A program made the position numbers and the translations under genes. Under the pieces are notes generated by a model that was given only the letters and a program-made list of their open reading frames with translations, did not search any database and was not told the DNA's origin. A stretch of DNA of 35,307 nt from JAZQNC01 sp045536155 (GTDB lineage: Bacteria; Bacillota; Clostridia; Oscillospirales; CAG-272). Each line of letters starts with the position of its first letter. Within the stretch, counting starts at the first letter, position 1. Shown here in pieces: positions 1-7,279 of this stretch. The stretch covers positions 1 through 35,307 of the forward strand of contig JAZSMZ010000061.1 in assembly GCA_045536155.1 (NCBI GenBank). Reading direction: 5' to 3'.

Positions 1-431
1 GCGAAGCTGTCGGAAATTGCGGCGGCGACGAGCCCGTTATCGGCGCAAACTTCGACCCCTCTCACCTTATTTGGCAGGGAGTTGACCCCGTCGCGGCAAT
101 CCCCAAGCTTGCGGGGGCAATATACCACGTCCATGCCAAGGACACCAAGGTTGACAAGTACAACACCGCAGCCGACGGTGTTCTCGACACCAAGCATTAC
201 AGCGACGAGATCCACCGCTCATGGGTATTCCGTACAGTCGGATACGGTAACGACATGCAGTATTGGCGCGACATGATCTCCAACCTCCGTCTTGTCGGTT
301 ATGACCGCGTGCTTTCCATCGAGCATGAGGATTCTCTCATGACCAACGACGAGGGTATTGCAAAGGCGGTCTACTTCCTCCGTCAGGCAATAATCGTAGA
401 GCCCAAACCCGGCACAATATCCTGGGCATAA
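1..431 (+). CDS. Sugar phosphate isomerase/epimerase, TIM-barrel (3' part only)
   Basis: This is the last 142 codons of a gene that begins outside the window; the frame is open from base 3 to a TAA at 429-431. It reads as the C-terminal half of an AP-endonuclease-2/xylose-isomerase-like TIM barrel. Visible strand-end motifs are ANFDPSH, YHVHAKD and LSIEHED, which in this family carry metal-binding His, Asp and Glu residues near the end of the barrel. Members isomerise or epimerise sugars or inositols in the cytoplasm; the exact substrate cannot be told from this fragment. The tail PGTISWA is short. A strong hairpin terminator follows about 40 bases downstream, so it ends its own transcript. 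Confidence 0.8.
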   Translation, partial: EAVGNCGGDEPVIGANFDPSHLIWQGVDPVAAIPKLAGAIYHVHAKDTKVDKYNTAADGVLDTKHYSDEIHRSWVFRTVGYGNDMQYWRDMISNLRLVGYDRVLSIEHEDSLMTNDEGIAKAVYFLRQAIIVEPKPGTISWA

Positions 432-472
432 GCTGTTTTTATCATATTAACATATTATTTTGTTATTATAAT

Positions 473-511
473 ACCGAAGAATGTGAAAATGTTACATTCT
501 TCGGTGTTTTT
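473..511 (+). terminator. Rho-independent terminator
   Basis: A perfect 12-bp stem (473-484 with 494-505, arm ACCGAAGAATGT) closes a 9-base loop and runs into a TGTTTTT tract. It ends the isomerase gene and insulates hpf. Confidence 0.85.
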
Positions 512-563
512 CATGAAAATATCTAATTCATAAAAAATTTTAATATTAATTTGCGAAAAACTA

Positions 564-592
564 TTTATTTTTAACAAAGAATATGCTATAAT
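564..592 (+). promoter_or_regulatory. Extended -10 promoter of hpf
   Basis: TATAAT at 587-592 is preceded by TGC, giving an extended -10 (TGnTATAAT). The -35 is poor (TTTATT at 564-569, 17-base spacer). The leader contains a small inverted repeat, AAACAA-ACG-TTGTTT (about 605-619), just after the expected transcription start; its role is unknown. Confidence 0.65.
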
Positions 593-646
593 AAAACCGT
601 AAACAAACAAACGTTGTTTACAATTCAATGAAAGGTGGAGTCGATT

Positions 647-1177
647 ATGAAGATTACTACAATCGGCAGACAGATGGACGTTACCGAAGATATGCGCGAA
701 TTATTTGCGAAAAAGCTGAAAAAGTTTGACAAGTTTTTCGGCGACGATGCAAGTTCGTACGTCACCCTTTCGCGCAAGCGCAACATGGAGGTCATAGAGC
801 TCGCCATCTCAAGCAACGGTACTCTCTACCGCAGTGAAAAAGCGGCAGACACCTTCAACAATGCACTTGACGAAGCCATCGAAGCCATCGACCGTCAGAT
901 CAGAAAGAACAAGACCCGCCTCGAAAAACGCCTGCGCGACGGCGCATTCACACGCGAAAGCGGCGAGGTCGATCTTCCCGCCATCGAGGAAGAAGAGGAA
1001 TTTGAGATCCGCGTGAAGAAATTCCCCATCAAGCCCATGTCCCCCGAGGAAGCGATTTTACAGATGAATTTGAGCGGACACTCATTCTATATGTTCCGCA
1101 ACAGCGAATCGGGCGACATTAACGTAGTTTATGCCAAGCACGACGGCAACTACGGTATGATCATTCCTGAAGTATAA
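647..1177 (+). CDS. hpf: Ribosome hibernation promoting factor, long form
   Basis: The 176-residue protein matches long HPF. The N-terminal S30AE/RaiA domain (about 1-100, starting MKITTIGRQMDVTEDMRELF) binds the 30S subunit at the mRNA/tRNA channel. A charged linker (EEEEEF) leads to the C-terminal dimerisation domain (about 120-176), with the family-typical PMSPEEAILQMNLSGHSFYMFRN and DGNYGMI. Long HPF pairs ribosomes into inactive 100S dimers in stationary phase. I chose the ATG at 647 because AAAGGTGGAG (631-640) sits six bases upstream; an in-frame GTG at 635 lies inside that ribosome site. The gene stands alone between two terminators. Confidence 0.95.
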   Translation: MKITTIGRQMDVTEDMRELFAKKLKKFDKFFGDDASSYVTLSRKRNMEVIELAISSNGTLYRSEKAADTFNNALDEAIEAIDRQIRKNKTRLEKRLRDGAFTRESGEVDLPAIEEEEEFEIRVKKFPIKPMSPEEAILQMNLSGHSFYMFRNSESGDINVVYAKHDGNYGMIIPEV

Positions 1178-1192
1178 TATTTGAATATAAAA

Positions 1193-1222
1193 AGAGCATC
1201 GCACGGCGATGCTCTTTTTTTG
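1193..1222. terminator. Bidirectional terminator between hpf and the ygjP-like gene
   Basis: A perfect 10-bp stem (AGAGCATCGC at 1193-1202 with 1206-1215) is flanked by A-rich sequence on the left and T7 on the right, so it can stop transcription from both convergent genes. Confidence 0.9.
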
Positions 1223-1223
1223 C

Positions 1224-1796
1224 TTATTTATAGTATGCGGGATTCCTCTTCATAACGTCAATGCCATTTTCCCTCAAAAAGAGCTTTGCTTCTTTATAAT
1301 CGGGCATCACCCTTTCAACCTCACGCCAAAAGGCCTTTGAATGATCGTGGTGAGTGATGTGGCAAAGCTCATGCACTACAACGTAGTCTGTAACATGATC
1401 GGGGCAAAGCATCAAAAGGCAGTTGAAGTTGAGATTGTTCTTCGCCGAACAGCTTCCCCATCTGGTCTTTTGATTGCGAATTGTAATCTTACCGTATTTT
1501 ACGCCCAAAACGTCGGCATAGTGTGCAACCTTTTTGGGTATCGTTTCTTTGGCGAGTGCTGCGAGTTCTTTTATCTCACTTTCGGTAAGCTGATCTGCTA
1601 TTTCTTCCCTATCATTGGCTAGCTTGAGAGCTAACAGTTTCTTTTCGATCCATTCCCTTTTACTCAAAAGCAATGCTTCAATATACGCATTTTTCACCGA
1701 GTATGGCGCGCGCACTATTATTTCGCCGTCACGCCTTATCTCGATCGACAACGTCTTTCGGGAGCTTTTTATGATTTTTACGTCGGTAATCTTCAT
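1224..1796 (-). CDS. YgjP-like (DUF45) zinc metallopeptidase-family protein
   Basis: The 190-residue cytoplasmic protein has the DUF45/YgjP signature: NQKTRWGSCS (108-117), then the zinc site VHELCH (141-146: His142, Glu143, His146) and a third ligand region HHDHSKAFW (149-157). The fold is SprT/WSS1-like; the physiological substrate of the family is unclear, and some members are called metal-dependent hydrolases. Its ATG overlaps the TGA of the bcp gene by four bases (ATGA), so translation is probably coupled. It is the last gene of the minus-strand operon that starts near 3246. No signal peptide or membrane segment is visible. Confidence 0.88.
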   Translation of the reverse strand: MKITDVKIIKSSRKTLSIEIRRDGEIIVRAPYSVKNAYIEALLLSKREWIEKKLLALKLANDREEIADQLTESEIKELAALAKETIPKKVAHYADVLGVKYGKITIRNQKTRWGSCSAKNNLNFNCLLMLCPDHVTDYVVVHELCHITHHDHSKAFWREVERVMPDYKEAKLFLRENGIDVMKRNPAYYK

Positions 1797-2251
1797 AAAT
1801 TAAGGTATTCCAGTATTTCCTCAGCATTGGTATCGGGCTTTACCTTTGGCATGATCTTTTCGATACTTCCGTTTTCGTCAATGATGAATGTCGTTCTGAC
1901 AACGCCCATCGACACCTTGCCGTAAAGCTTCTTTTCCTGCCAGACGCCGTAGTCCTTGATTGCGTTAAGCTCGGGATCGGATAGCAGAATAAACGGAAGT
2001 GCATACTTTTCGGCGAATTTAACGTGTGATGCGACCGAATCACGGCTTATACCGATTACGACTATATCATTTGACTTGAATTTTTCATATGCAGAAGCAA
2101 ATGCGCAGGCCTGGCGTGTGCATCCCGGAGTGTTGTCTTTCGGATAGAAATACAAGACGACCTTTTTGCCGAGAAAATCGGAAAGAGAAACGATTTCCCC
2201 GTTTGCATCAGTTAATGTAAAATTGGGAGCTTTACTGGATATATTCAGCAT
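1793..2251 (-). CDS. bcp: Thioredoxin-dependent peroxiredoxin, Bcp/PrxQ type
   Basis: This 152-residue protein follows the Bcp pattern from end to end: APNFTLTDANGE, VVLYFYPKDNTPGCTRQAC, IGISRDS and a C-terminal TTFIIDENG strand. Cys44 is the peroxidatic cysteine in TPGC, and Cys49, five residues on, is the resolving cysteine of PrxQ enzymes. It reduces peroxides and organic hydroperoxides in the cytoplasm using thioredoxin. An AAAGGA ribosome site precedes the ATG at 2251. It lies 44 bases after the unknown gene at 2296-3246 and overlaps the YgjP gene by four bases, so the three are probably co-transcribed. Oxidative-stress control is likely but nothing specific is seen. Confidence 0.95.
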   Translation of the reverse strand: MLNISSKAPNFTLTDANGEIVSLSDFLGKKVVLYFYPKDNTPGCTRQACAFASAYEKFKSNDIVVIGISRDSVASHVKFAEKYALPFILLSDPELNAIKDYGVWQEKKLYGKVSMGVVRTTFIIDENGSIEKIMPKVKPDTNAEEILEYLNL

Positions 2252-2295
2252 GTTTATTATTCCTTTCTCATTTTAGTAGGTTTTAAATAATTATA

Positions 2296-3246
2296 TTAAA
2301 TGACATTATTCAGTTTACTGCCGAGAAAACAATCCACTATCTTTTCAAACGGTTCTGCCGCCTTTGCGTTTTCAATTTCCGCCTTATATCGCTTGATAAT
2401 TTTGCCGCAAATACGTTTCCTCTGTTGTTTGTTTGATAACTCAACTGTTTTGGTGGATCTTTCTCTTTCATTTTCAACGGCATTTTTTATCTTTGTCATT
2501 ACATCCGGAATGAAAACGAATCCAATTTGTTTAAAGAGAGAAATATCTTTTTCGATCTTATCGTCGCTCTTTTTGCAGAAATACTCTTCCCAAGCAGAAA
2601 CAGATACAAAACTGTTTTCATATATATTACTGAGTCTTAACGCCTGCTTGATATATAAGGGACAAGAAGAAATCATTTTGTATTTATACAAACCATGATA
2701 AATGGATGCAGTTTGTGTATTCTTGACGTCCTCAAGCGATAAAAAATCAGTAAATATTGTTTTTAGTTTTGCTTTATTTTCCAAAAAACGTTGTGGCGAT
2801 TCATTATTCGACAATTCAATGCTTTCGAAGATAAATCTCGAAATATCGGCATACAAGTGCGTACCTGTCCACGATTCTCCTAAATCTTTGCTTTTTATTT
2901 TATCAATAGATATATCCAATATTCGCCTTGCATCTGTACGTATGCTTTCTGTTTCTATATCGAAACAAACCCTCATTCTCAAAACACCGACAATTATTCT
3001 TTCATAACAAAAGAACCGACTTTCATTGATCTTCGAAGTCAAGCAATCATATATGCTATCGTTTAATTTACTCAATGAAAGTAAAGCATCTGCAAAACGT
3101 ATTCTATCTTCGTTATAGGTGTTTTCGAAGATTTGATAATACAATGGACTTTTTGATTTGGCAACGATATCGGTAAGACGGCATTGCTTTTCCTGCTCGA
3201 AAATAAAAAACATTATTTTTTCTTTAAGATCAGCAGTCATTTTCAT
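2296..3246 (-). CDS. Unknown cytoplasmic protein, 316 residues
   Basis: I do not recognise a family. The protein is mostly helical by appearance, has no signal peptide or membrane segment, and is rich in Lys, Glu, Ile and Ser. The start (residues 1-30) could be a small winged-helix-like unit (KEKIMFFIFEQEKQCRLTDIVAKS). The end (about 250-300) is basic and looks helical (NKQQRKRICGKIIKRYKAEIENAK). Base composition is more AT-rich than that of its neighbours, which may point to recent acquisition. The ATG at 3246 is preceded by GAGAGG. It is the first gene of the operon with bcp and the YgjP-like gene, but the link may be chance. Confidence 0.7.
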   Translation of the reverse strand: MKMTADLKEKIMFFIFEQEKQCRLTDIVAKSKSPLYYQIFENTYNEDRIRFADALLSLSKLNDSIYDCLTSKINESRFFCYERIIVGVLRMRVCFDIETESIRTDARRILDISIDKIKSKDLGESWTGTHLYADISRFIFESIELSNNESPQRFLENKAKLKTIFTDFLSLEDVKNTQTASIYHGLYKYKMISSCPLYIKQALRLSNIYENSFVSVSAWEEYFCKKSDDKIEKDISLFKQIGFVFIPDVMTKIKNAVENERERSTKTVELSNKQQRKRICGKIIKRYKAEIENAKAAEPFEKIVDCFLGSKLNNVI

Positions 3247-3285
3247 TATTCCTCTCGTGTTTTTTCATCGCTGTTTCCTATTGTT

Positions 3286-3314
3286 ATTATACATCTCGAA
3301 AAGCGCAATAGCAA
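3286..3314 (-). promoter_or_regulatory. Promoter of the unknown gene / bcp / ygjP operon
   Basis: On the minus strand TTGCTA (3314-3309), a 17-base spacer and TATAAT (3291-3286) form a sigma-A-type promoter about 40 bases upstream of the ATG at 3246. Confidence 0.65.
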
Positions 3315-3368
3315 TAGAAAATAAAAAAATGGATGTTCTTTCTTAATTTTATTCTTTTTCTATTGATT

Positions 3369-3396
3369 TTGACGAATATTTGGTATATAATATACT
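3369..3396 (+). promoter_or_regulatory. Promoter of the CDP-alcohol phosphatidyltransferase gene
   Basis: TTGACG (3369-3374), a 16-base spacer and TATACT (3391-3396). Transcription should begin near 3403, which rules out the upstream in-frame ATG at 3400 and supports the ATG at 3466. Confidence 0.7.
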
Positions 3397-3465
3397 GTAA
3401 TGCACATAAAACATGATTATACATGTTTTTGTTGCTTTTCGGGAAAGGATATAATATTTCAGATT

Positions 3466-4038
3466 ATGCAAATCAAATCCAAGTCGGACAAACTCAATAT
3501 TGCCGATTATGTGACTTTGACACGCCTTTTGTGTTCTATTGTCCTCTTTTTTGTTGAACCTTTGGGCGCTGCCTTTTTCGTCGTTTATACAGTTGCGGGC
3601 GTAAGCGACGTACTCGACGGCTTTTTAGCGCGCTTGTTCAAATGTCAGAGCGATCGCGGTGCAAAGCTTGACAGTGTTTCCGATCTGGTGTTCTATTCCG
3701 CAATGCTTATTCGAATGCTTCCCGAGCTTTGGAAAGTCCTGCCGGCCATAATGTGGTATCTGACCGCTGTGATAATTGTAATCCGTCTTGTTTCCTACAT
3801 AGGGGTAACTATACGTTACAAGCGTTTTTCGTCGCTTCATACATATCTCAACAAGGTGTCGGGCTTTGCAATGTTCCTGCTCCCCTATGTGATGAAGACT
3901 CCCTATACCGTACATTACAGCGTTGTGATCTTGGTAATAACCTTTATTGCTTCTCTTGAGGAGCTTCTTATTCACGTTGTAATGAAGGAATACAATCCGA
4001 AGATCAAAAGCATTTTGCTCGCCTTTAAAAAGAGCTAA
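3466..4038 (+). CDS. CDP-alcohol phosphatidyltransferase, PgsA-like
   Basis: The 190-residue integral membrane enzyme carries the complete CDP-alcohol phosphotransferase motif DG-x2-AR-x8-G-x3-D-x3-D: Asp48, Asp51, Gly52, Ala55, Arg56, Gly65, Asp69 and Asp73. The aspartates bind two metal ions and the catalytic base is among them. Several hydrophobic segments follow, as in PgsA. It joins a CDP-activated lipid to an alcohol in phospholipid synthesis; glycerol-3-phosphate is the commonest acceptor for proteins this size, but another alcohol is possible. The N-terminus (NIADYVTLTRL) fits the PgsA start. I prefer the ATG at 3466 because 3400 lies upstream of the predicted transcript start; its ribosome site is weak. 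Confidence 0.85.
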   Translation: MQIKSKSDKLNIADYVTLTRLLCSIVLFFVEPLGAAFFVVYTVAGVSDVLDGFLARLFKCQSDRGAKLDSVSDLVFYSAMLIRMLPELWKVLPAIMWYLTAVIIVIRLVSYIGVTIRYKRFSSLHTYLNKVSGFAMFLLPYVMKTPYTVHYSVVILVITFIASLEELLIHVVMKEYNPKIKSILLAFKKS

Positions 4039-4056
4039 AGCAAATAAGCCACTTAT

Positions 4057-4088
4057 GCACCGTCAAGTTTCATGACGGTGCTTTAATT
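4057..4088 (+). terminator. Probable terminator after the phosphatidyltransferase gene
   Basis: A perfect 9-bp stem GCACCGTCA (4057-4065) with 4073-4081, 7-base loop, followed by a modest TTTAATTAT tract. Confidence 0.65.
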
Positions 4089-4094
4089 ATAATG

Positions 4095-4123
4095 TAGACA
4101 AAAAGTGTAATATGTGTTATAAT
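4095..4123 (+). promoter_or_regulatory. Promoter of the Sel1 lipoprotein gene
   Basis: TAGACA (4095-4100), 17-base spacer, TATAAT (4118-4123). It implies an unusually long leader of about 125 bases, which contains the palindrome TATTGCAATA and the 16-codon reading frame at 4175-4222. Confidence 0.7.
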
Positions 4124-4159
4124 TATTGCGTGATATTGCAATACAATACTTTTTTACAA

Positions 4160-4283
4160 TATCGGAAGTTAACAATGAAATCATTCACCGGGATCATCTG
4201 TTATATTTATAAAGTATTTTAATATCATTTTCATCATTAAACATCGGAGGATCAACATGAAATCGTTCGCCCGAATTATCGCC
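4160..4283 (+). repeat. Imperfect direct repeat of ribosome site plus first codons; encloses mini-ORF 4175-4222
   Basis: The roughly 40 bases at 4160-4198 resemble those at 4243-4281, 82-83 bases later. Both read CATCGGA/TATCGGA, then a purine-rich ribosome site, then ATGAAATC(A/G)TTC. The upstream copy encodes MKSFTGIICYIYKVF and stops at 4222; the downstream copy opens the Sel1 protein as MKSFARIIALF. The upstream copy is either the stump of a lost tandem paralogue or a short upstream ORF in the leader. Seen directly in sequence; function is inference. Confidence 0.75.
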
Positions 4284-5774
4284 TTGTTTTTGATAGTTGC
4301 CTCACTGCTGTCACTCGTTTCGTGCAGAACTTTAATAAAAAGCTACTTACTGCTTAAAAACGCTGATGTTACCACAGATGCAAGCGGGGATGAAAGCGAA
4401 TCTGCGACGGCCGAGCAGAAAGTAAACGCCGTTTTCGCATCAAAGCTCAAATCTGCCGAGCAAGGCGTTTCAATGGCGCAATTTGACATCGGATGCTATT
4501 ACTTTGACGGTATCGAAGTAGAACAGGACTACGAAAAAGCATTCGAATGGTTCAAAAAGGCTGCAGATCAGGATCTTGCCGATGCGCAGTATTATGTCGG
4601 ATTATGCTATTATGACGGCTTGGGTGTCGAGCAAAGCGATAAAACAGCCGCAGAATGGTTTGAAAAATCCGCCAAGCACGGTATTCCCGAAGGACAGTTT
4701 TACATAGGTATGATGTATCTTTACGGCACCGGTGTTGAGCAGGATTACGAAGTTGGTGCGAAGTGGTTGGAGAAATCGGCGCGTCAGGGAGATGCGGATG
4801 CGCAGTACAATCTCGGACTCTGCTACCTTTACGGAGAGGGCGTCGAAGAAAACGTCATTGAAGCGTTTAAATGGGTAGAAAAAGCGGCAAAGCAAAATCT
4901 GCCCGAAGCGCAGTGCGAACTCGGTTTGTATTATTTGTATGGCTACGGTACCGACGAAAATACTGAAAAAGGCCTTTTCTGGTTTGAAAAGGCAATAGAT
5001 CAAGATTACTGCTGTGCCTATTACTATCTGGGTGACTGCTATTTTTACGGTGTCGGTGTCGAGCAAAACTACGAAAAGGCTTTTGAATTGTACACGGAAT
5101 CGGCAAAACAGGACGATGTCGATGCACAGTACATGCTCGGATACTGCTATCAGCACGGTTTAGGCGTAGATAAGCCCAATTATCAGATCGCGCTTACTTG
5201 GTATGAAAAAGCCGCCGAAGAATACGGAGATATAATTGAAATAGGCGAGATCTACTATTACGGCGGATACGGCGTTTCACAAAATTACAAAGAGGCCGTA
5301 CGAGTATTTGAGAGCGGCGCAAAATATGGTTCGGCTGTACATCAGTATTATCTGGGTTTATGCTACCTTAACGGCGAGGGAGTAGATAAAGATACTAAAA
5401 AAGCCGTTGCATGGCTTAAAAAATCGGCCGACAGCAATAACACTCTGGCGCAGGAAAAGCTTGCTGAATGCTATTTTACCGGACTCGATACACTCCTGCA
5501 GGATTACAAAGAAGCCTTCCGACTTTACAGAATGGCATCCGATCTCGGTTCTTACACAGCGCAGGAAAAGCTCGGTGATTTCTATATGTACGGATACGGT
5601 GTTCCGGTAAATCAGGAGCAAGCCGCAGAATACTATCGCTTGGCCGCAGGTAACAAAAATGTATCTGCCATGTTGAAGCTTGCAGAATGCTATCGATACG
5701 GATACGGTGTTGAACAGAGCGACAAAAAAGCAGATATGTGGGTAAGACGTGCCGAAGTGCAAGAAGAGGAATAA
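4257..5774 (+). CDS. Sel1-repeat (TPR-like) lipoprotein
   Basis: A 505-residue protein with a lipoprotein signal peptide ending in SLVSC (lipidated Cys23), a short acidic/Ser linker (about 35-65), then about twelve consecutive 36-residue Sel1-like repeats filling residues 70-502. The repeats have the consensus A-Q-x2-LG-x-CYxxGxGVEQxYxKAxxWxxKAA. Sel1 repeats form an alpha solenoid used for protein-protein scaffolding. The protein should be held on the outer face of the cytoplasmic membrane. The repeats are unusually rich in Tyr. CGGAGG lies eight bases before the ATG. It has its own promoter and a strong terminator, so it is a single-gene unit; partners cannot be deduced from its neighbours. 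Confidence 0.92.
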   Translation: MKSFARIIALFLIVASLLSLVSCRTLIKSYLLLKNADVTTDASGDESESATAEQKVNAVFASKLKSAEQGVSMAQFDIGCYYFDGIEVEQDYEKAFEWFKKAADQDLADAQYYVGLCYYDGLGVEQSDKTAAEWFEKSAKHGIPEGQFYIGMMYLYGTGVEQDYEVGAKWLEKSARQGDADAQYNLGLCYLYGEGVEENVIEAFKWVEKAAKQNLPEAQCELGLYYLYGYGTDENTEKGLFWFEKAIDQDYCCAYYYLGDCYFYGVGVEQNYEKAFELYTESAKQDDVDAQYMLGYCYQHGLGVDKPNYQIALTWYEKAAEEYGDIIEIGEIYYYGGYGVSQNYKEAVRVFESGAKYGSAVHQYYLGLCYLNGEGVDKDTKKAVAWLKKSADSNNTLAQEKLAECYFTGLDTLLQDYKEAFRLYRMASDLGSYTAQEKLGDFYMYGYGVPVNQEQAAEYYRLAAGNKNVSAMLKLAECYRYGYGVEQSDKKADMWVRRAEVQEEE

Positions 5775-5778
5775 GACG

Positions 5779-5815
5779 AACGCCACCGCTTATGCGGTGG
5801 CGTTTATATTTTTCG
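5779..5815 (+). terminator. Rho-independent terminator after the Sel1 gene
   Basis: A perfect 11-bp stem AACGCCACCGC (5779-5789) with 5794-5804, 4-base loop TTAT, then a T-rich tract. Confidence 0.88.
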
Positions 5816-5844
5816 CATTAAAAATCAACATTTGACGCTAAACA

Positions 5845-5873
5845 TTGACATCGGGCTATTTTGCTGATATACT
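5845..5873 (+). promoter_or_regulatory. Consensus promoter of the membrane protein gene at 5906
   Basis: TTGACA (5845-5850), 17-base spacer, TATACT (5868-5873), a near-consensus sigma-A promoter. It overlaps an in-frame TTG at 5861, so that codon cannot be the start. Confidence 0.85.
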
Positions 5874-5905
5874 TTAATCATACCGTCGGAAAAGAGGAGT
5901 ATATG

Positions 5906-6985
5906 ATGATAAGCGATAATATCAAAACGGTAAGCGCGATAAACCAGTCTGTCTTTTGCAACACGAAATATTCGCTCACATCAATACCGTCTGTTGACGA
6001 ACAAAACTGTACCCTGCTCCTTTGCGGAACAAACCGCATCATCGCCGAAGAGGATATTCTTCAGCTGAACGAGATCCTCCGCATAGCTCACGAATACGAC
6101 GAAAGGATTCCCAATTGCCGCATATACTCCGACGATATACGTTTTGACTATTCTTCAGCGCTCACACCCGATCTTTATACCCATCTTACCTACTGCAAAT
6201 ATGATTCAATGCATTACGCTTTGATATTGCATTATTATATTACGTTAAGTGATAATGACTGCATCTTCGGTGATATTACATACGGAGAGAGCGGAGAGAT
6301 AAGCCGCTACACCGCCGTCTTTGAGCATAAAAAGGATGTTATTTTTATTGATTGCTCTTTTGACGGATCATCCCTTGTTATTGAAAGAGCCGATTTTCTT
6401 GAAGGTAAGCGAAAAAAGCGCCGTTATCCGTTCATCATGGTCGATTCTAAAGCGATCCGAATTTTTACGGCAACGGTCATAATGGCAGCCGCCATTATTG
6501 CCGCGATAGTGTATTTTGTGTCTTACGGCGACAAAATAACCAGAAACGCGCTTATAATATCGCCCGAAGACACGCAAAGCGAAAGTGCGCCATATGAATT
6601 TTTACCGTCGGGCTCAAAAGAAACCGGCGAAAAAGATTCCGAAACTGTTTTTGATGGCAACGATTCGCTCAACGACGTTCAAAACACAAGCAAAAATCAA
6701 CCGAAATATGATGATTTATCGCTCATCGAATTCAGCGAAATTATCTCTGCCGGTGACAAAGCCAAAATATCTGTAAAAGGCAAGCCCAATACAGTGTATT
6801 CCATTGAGGTAAACTACTCATCGGGTAAAAGCAATGCTTCGGGTCTGGAAAGCAAAATGTCGGACAGCGACGGAGTAGTAAGCTGGAGTTGGACGGTTGG
6901 TTCGAGGACATCGGCGGGAGAGTACAGTGTGGTGATCAAATCAAATGGCGAAAGCTATACTTTCTATTTTGAAGTTATGGAATAA
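5906..6985 (+). CDS. Unknown single-pass membrane protein with extracellular Ig-like C-terminal domain
   Basis: A 359-residue protein in three parts. Residues 1-170 form a soluble domain I do not recognise. A basic patch KRKKRR and one transmembrane helix (about 184-207) follow, which predicts an inside N-terminus and an outside C-terminus. After a Ser/Glu/Asp-rich linker comes a beta-rich domain (about 271-359) containing YSIEVNYSSGKS, SDGVVSWSWTVGSRTSAGEYSVVI. I recall this pattern as an Ig-like domain attached to secreted nucleases and surface proteins of Firmicutes; I have not verified it. AGGAG at 5895-5899 is three bases from ATG 5903 and six from ATG 5906; I prefer 5906. The architecture suggests signalling or sensing across the membrane, but that is speculation. 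Confidence 0.75.
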   Translation: MISDNIKTVSAINQSVFCNTKYSLTSIPSVDEQNCTLLLCGTNRIIAEEDILQLNEILRIAHEYDERIPNCRIYSDDIRFDYSSALTPDLYTHLTYCKYDSMHYALILHYYITLSDNDCIFGDITYGESGEISRYTAVFEHKKDVIFIDCSFDGSSLVIERADFLEGKRKKRRYPFIMVDSKAIRIFTATVIMAAAIIAAIVYFVSYGDKITRNALIISPEDTQSESAPYEFLPSGSKETGEKDSETVFDGNDSLNDVQNTSKNQPKYDDLSLIEFSEIISAGDKAKISVKGKPNTVYSIEVNYSSGKSNASGLESKMSDSDGVVSWSWTVGSRTSAGEYSVVIKSNGESYTFYFEVME

Positions 6986-7075
6986 TTGACGGATGAATAA
7001 ACCTTCAAAAGTGTCATAGTCATACCGTAAGCAACATATCATGTAAAATGGATATCAAACGAAGACAGCTGCATT

Positions 7076-7112
7076 GACCCTGATCATTTTGTCTGAGATC
7101 GGGGTCTTTTTT
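7076..7112 (+). terminator. Rho-independent terminator
   Basis: A 10-bp stem with one G-U pair (GACCCTGATC 7076-7085 with GATCGGGGTC 7097-7106), then T6. It lies about 90 bases after the stop at 6985. Confidence 0.8.
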
Positions 7113-7161
7113 ATGTTTTTAACCATTTACAATATCACATGCAAGCATCATTGGTTGTAAT

Positions 7162-7229
7162 TGCACAATTTTTCAGAACCATTTTCGTCATAATATTGTA
7201 TTTACAATCATCATTTTTTTTATTATAAT
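7162..7229 (+). promoter_or_regulatory. Shared promoter module, copy 1
   Basis: TGCACAATTT box at 7162-7171, exactly 29 bases, TTTACA (-35, 7201-7206), 17-base spacer, TATAAT (7224-7229). The same arrangement with identical spacings precedes the other two surface-protein genes. The 29-base interval also contains a partly conserved GTCATAATATT segment. Confidence 0.85.
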
Positions 7230-7279
7230 ATTATTAGCAAAGTGCGATTGTCATTACGCACATAAAAAGGAGAAAGGCC

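Noticed and set aside
605..619. AAACAA-ACG-TTGTTT as a strong regulator site for hpf
   Set aside because: Short and AT-rich; noted in the promoter entry but not strong enough to claim.
3400..3465. Upstream ATG at 3400 for the phosphatidyltransferase
   Set aside because: It lies at or before the predicted transcription start and adds 22 residues atypical of the family.
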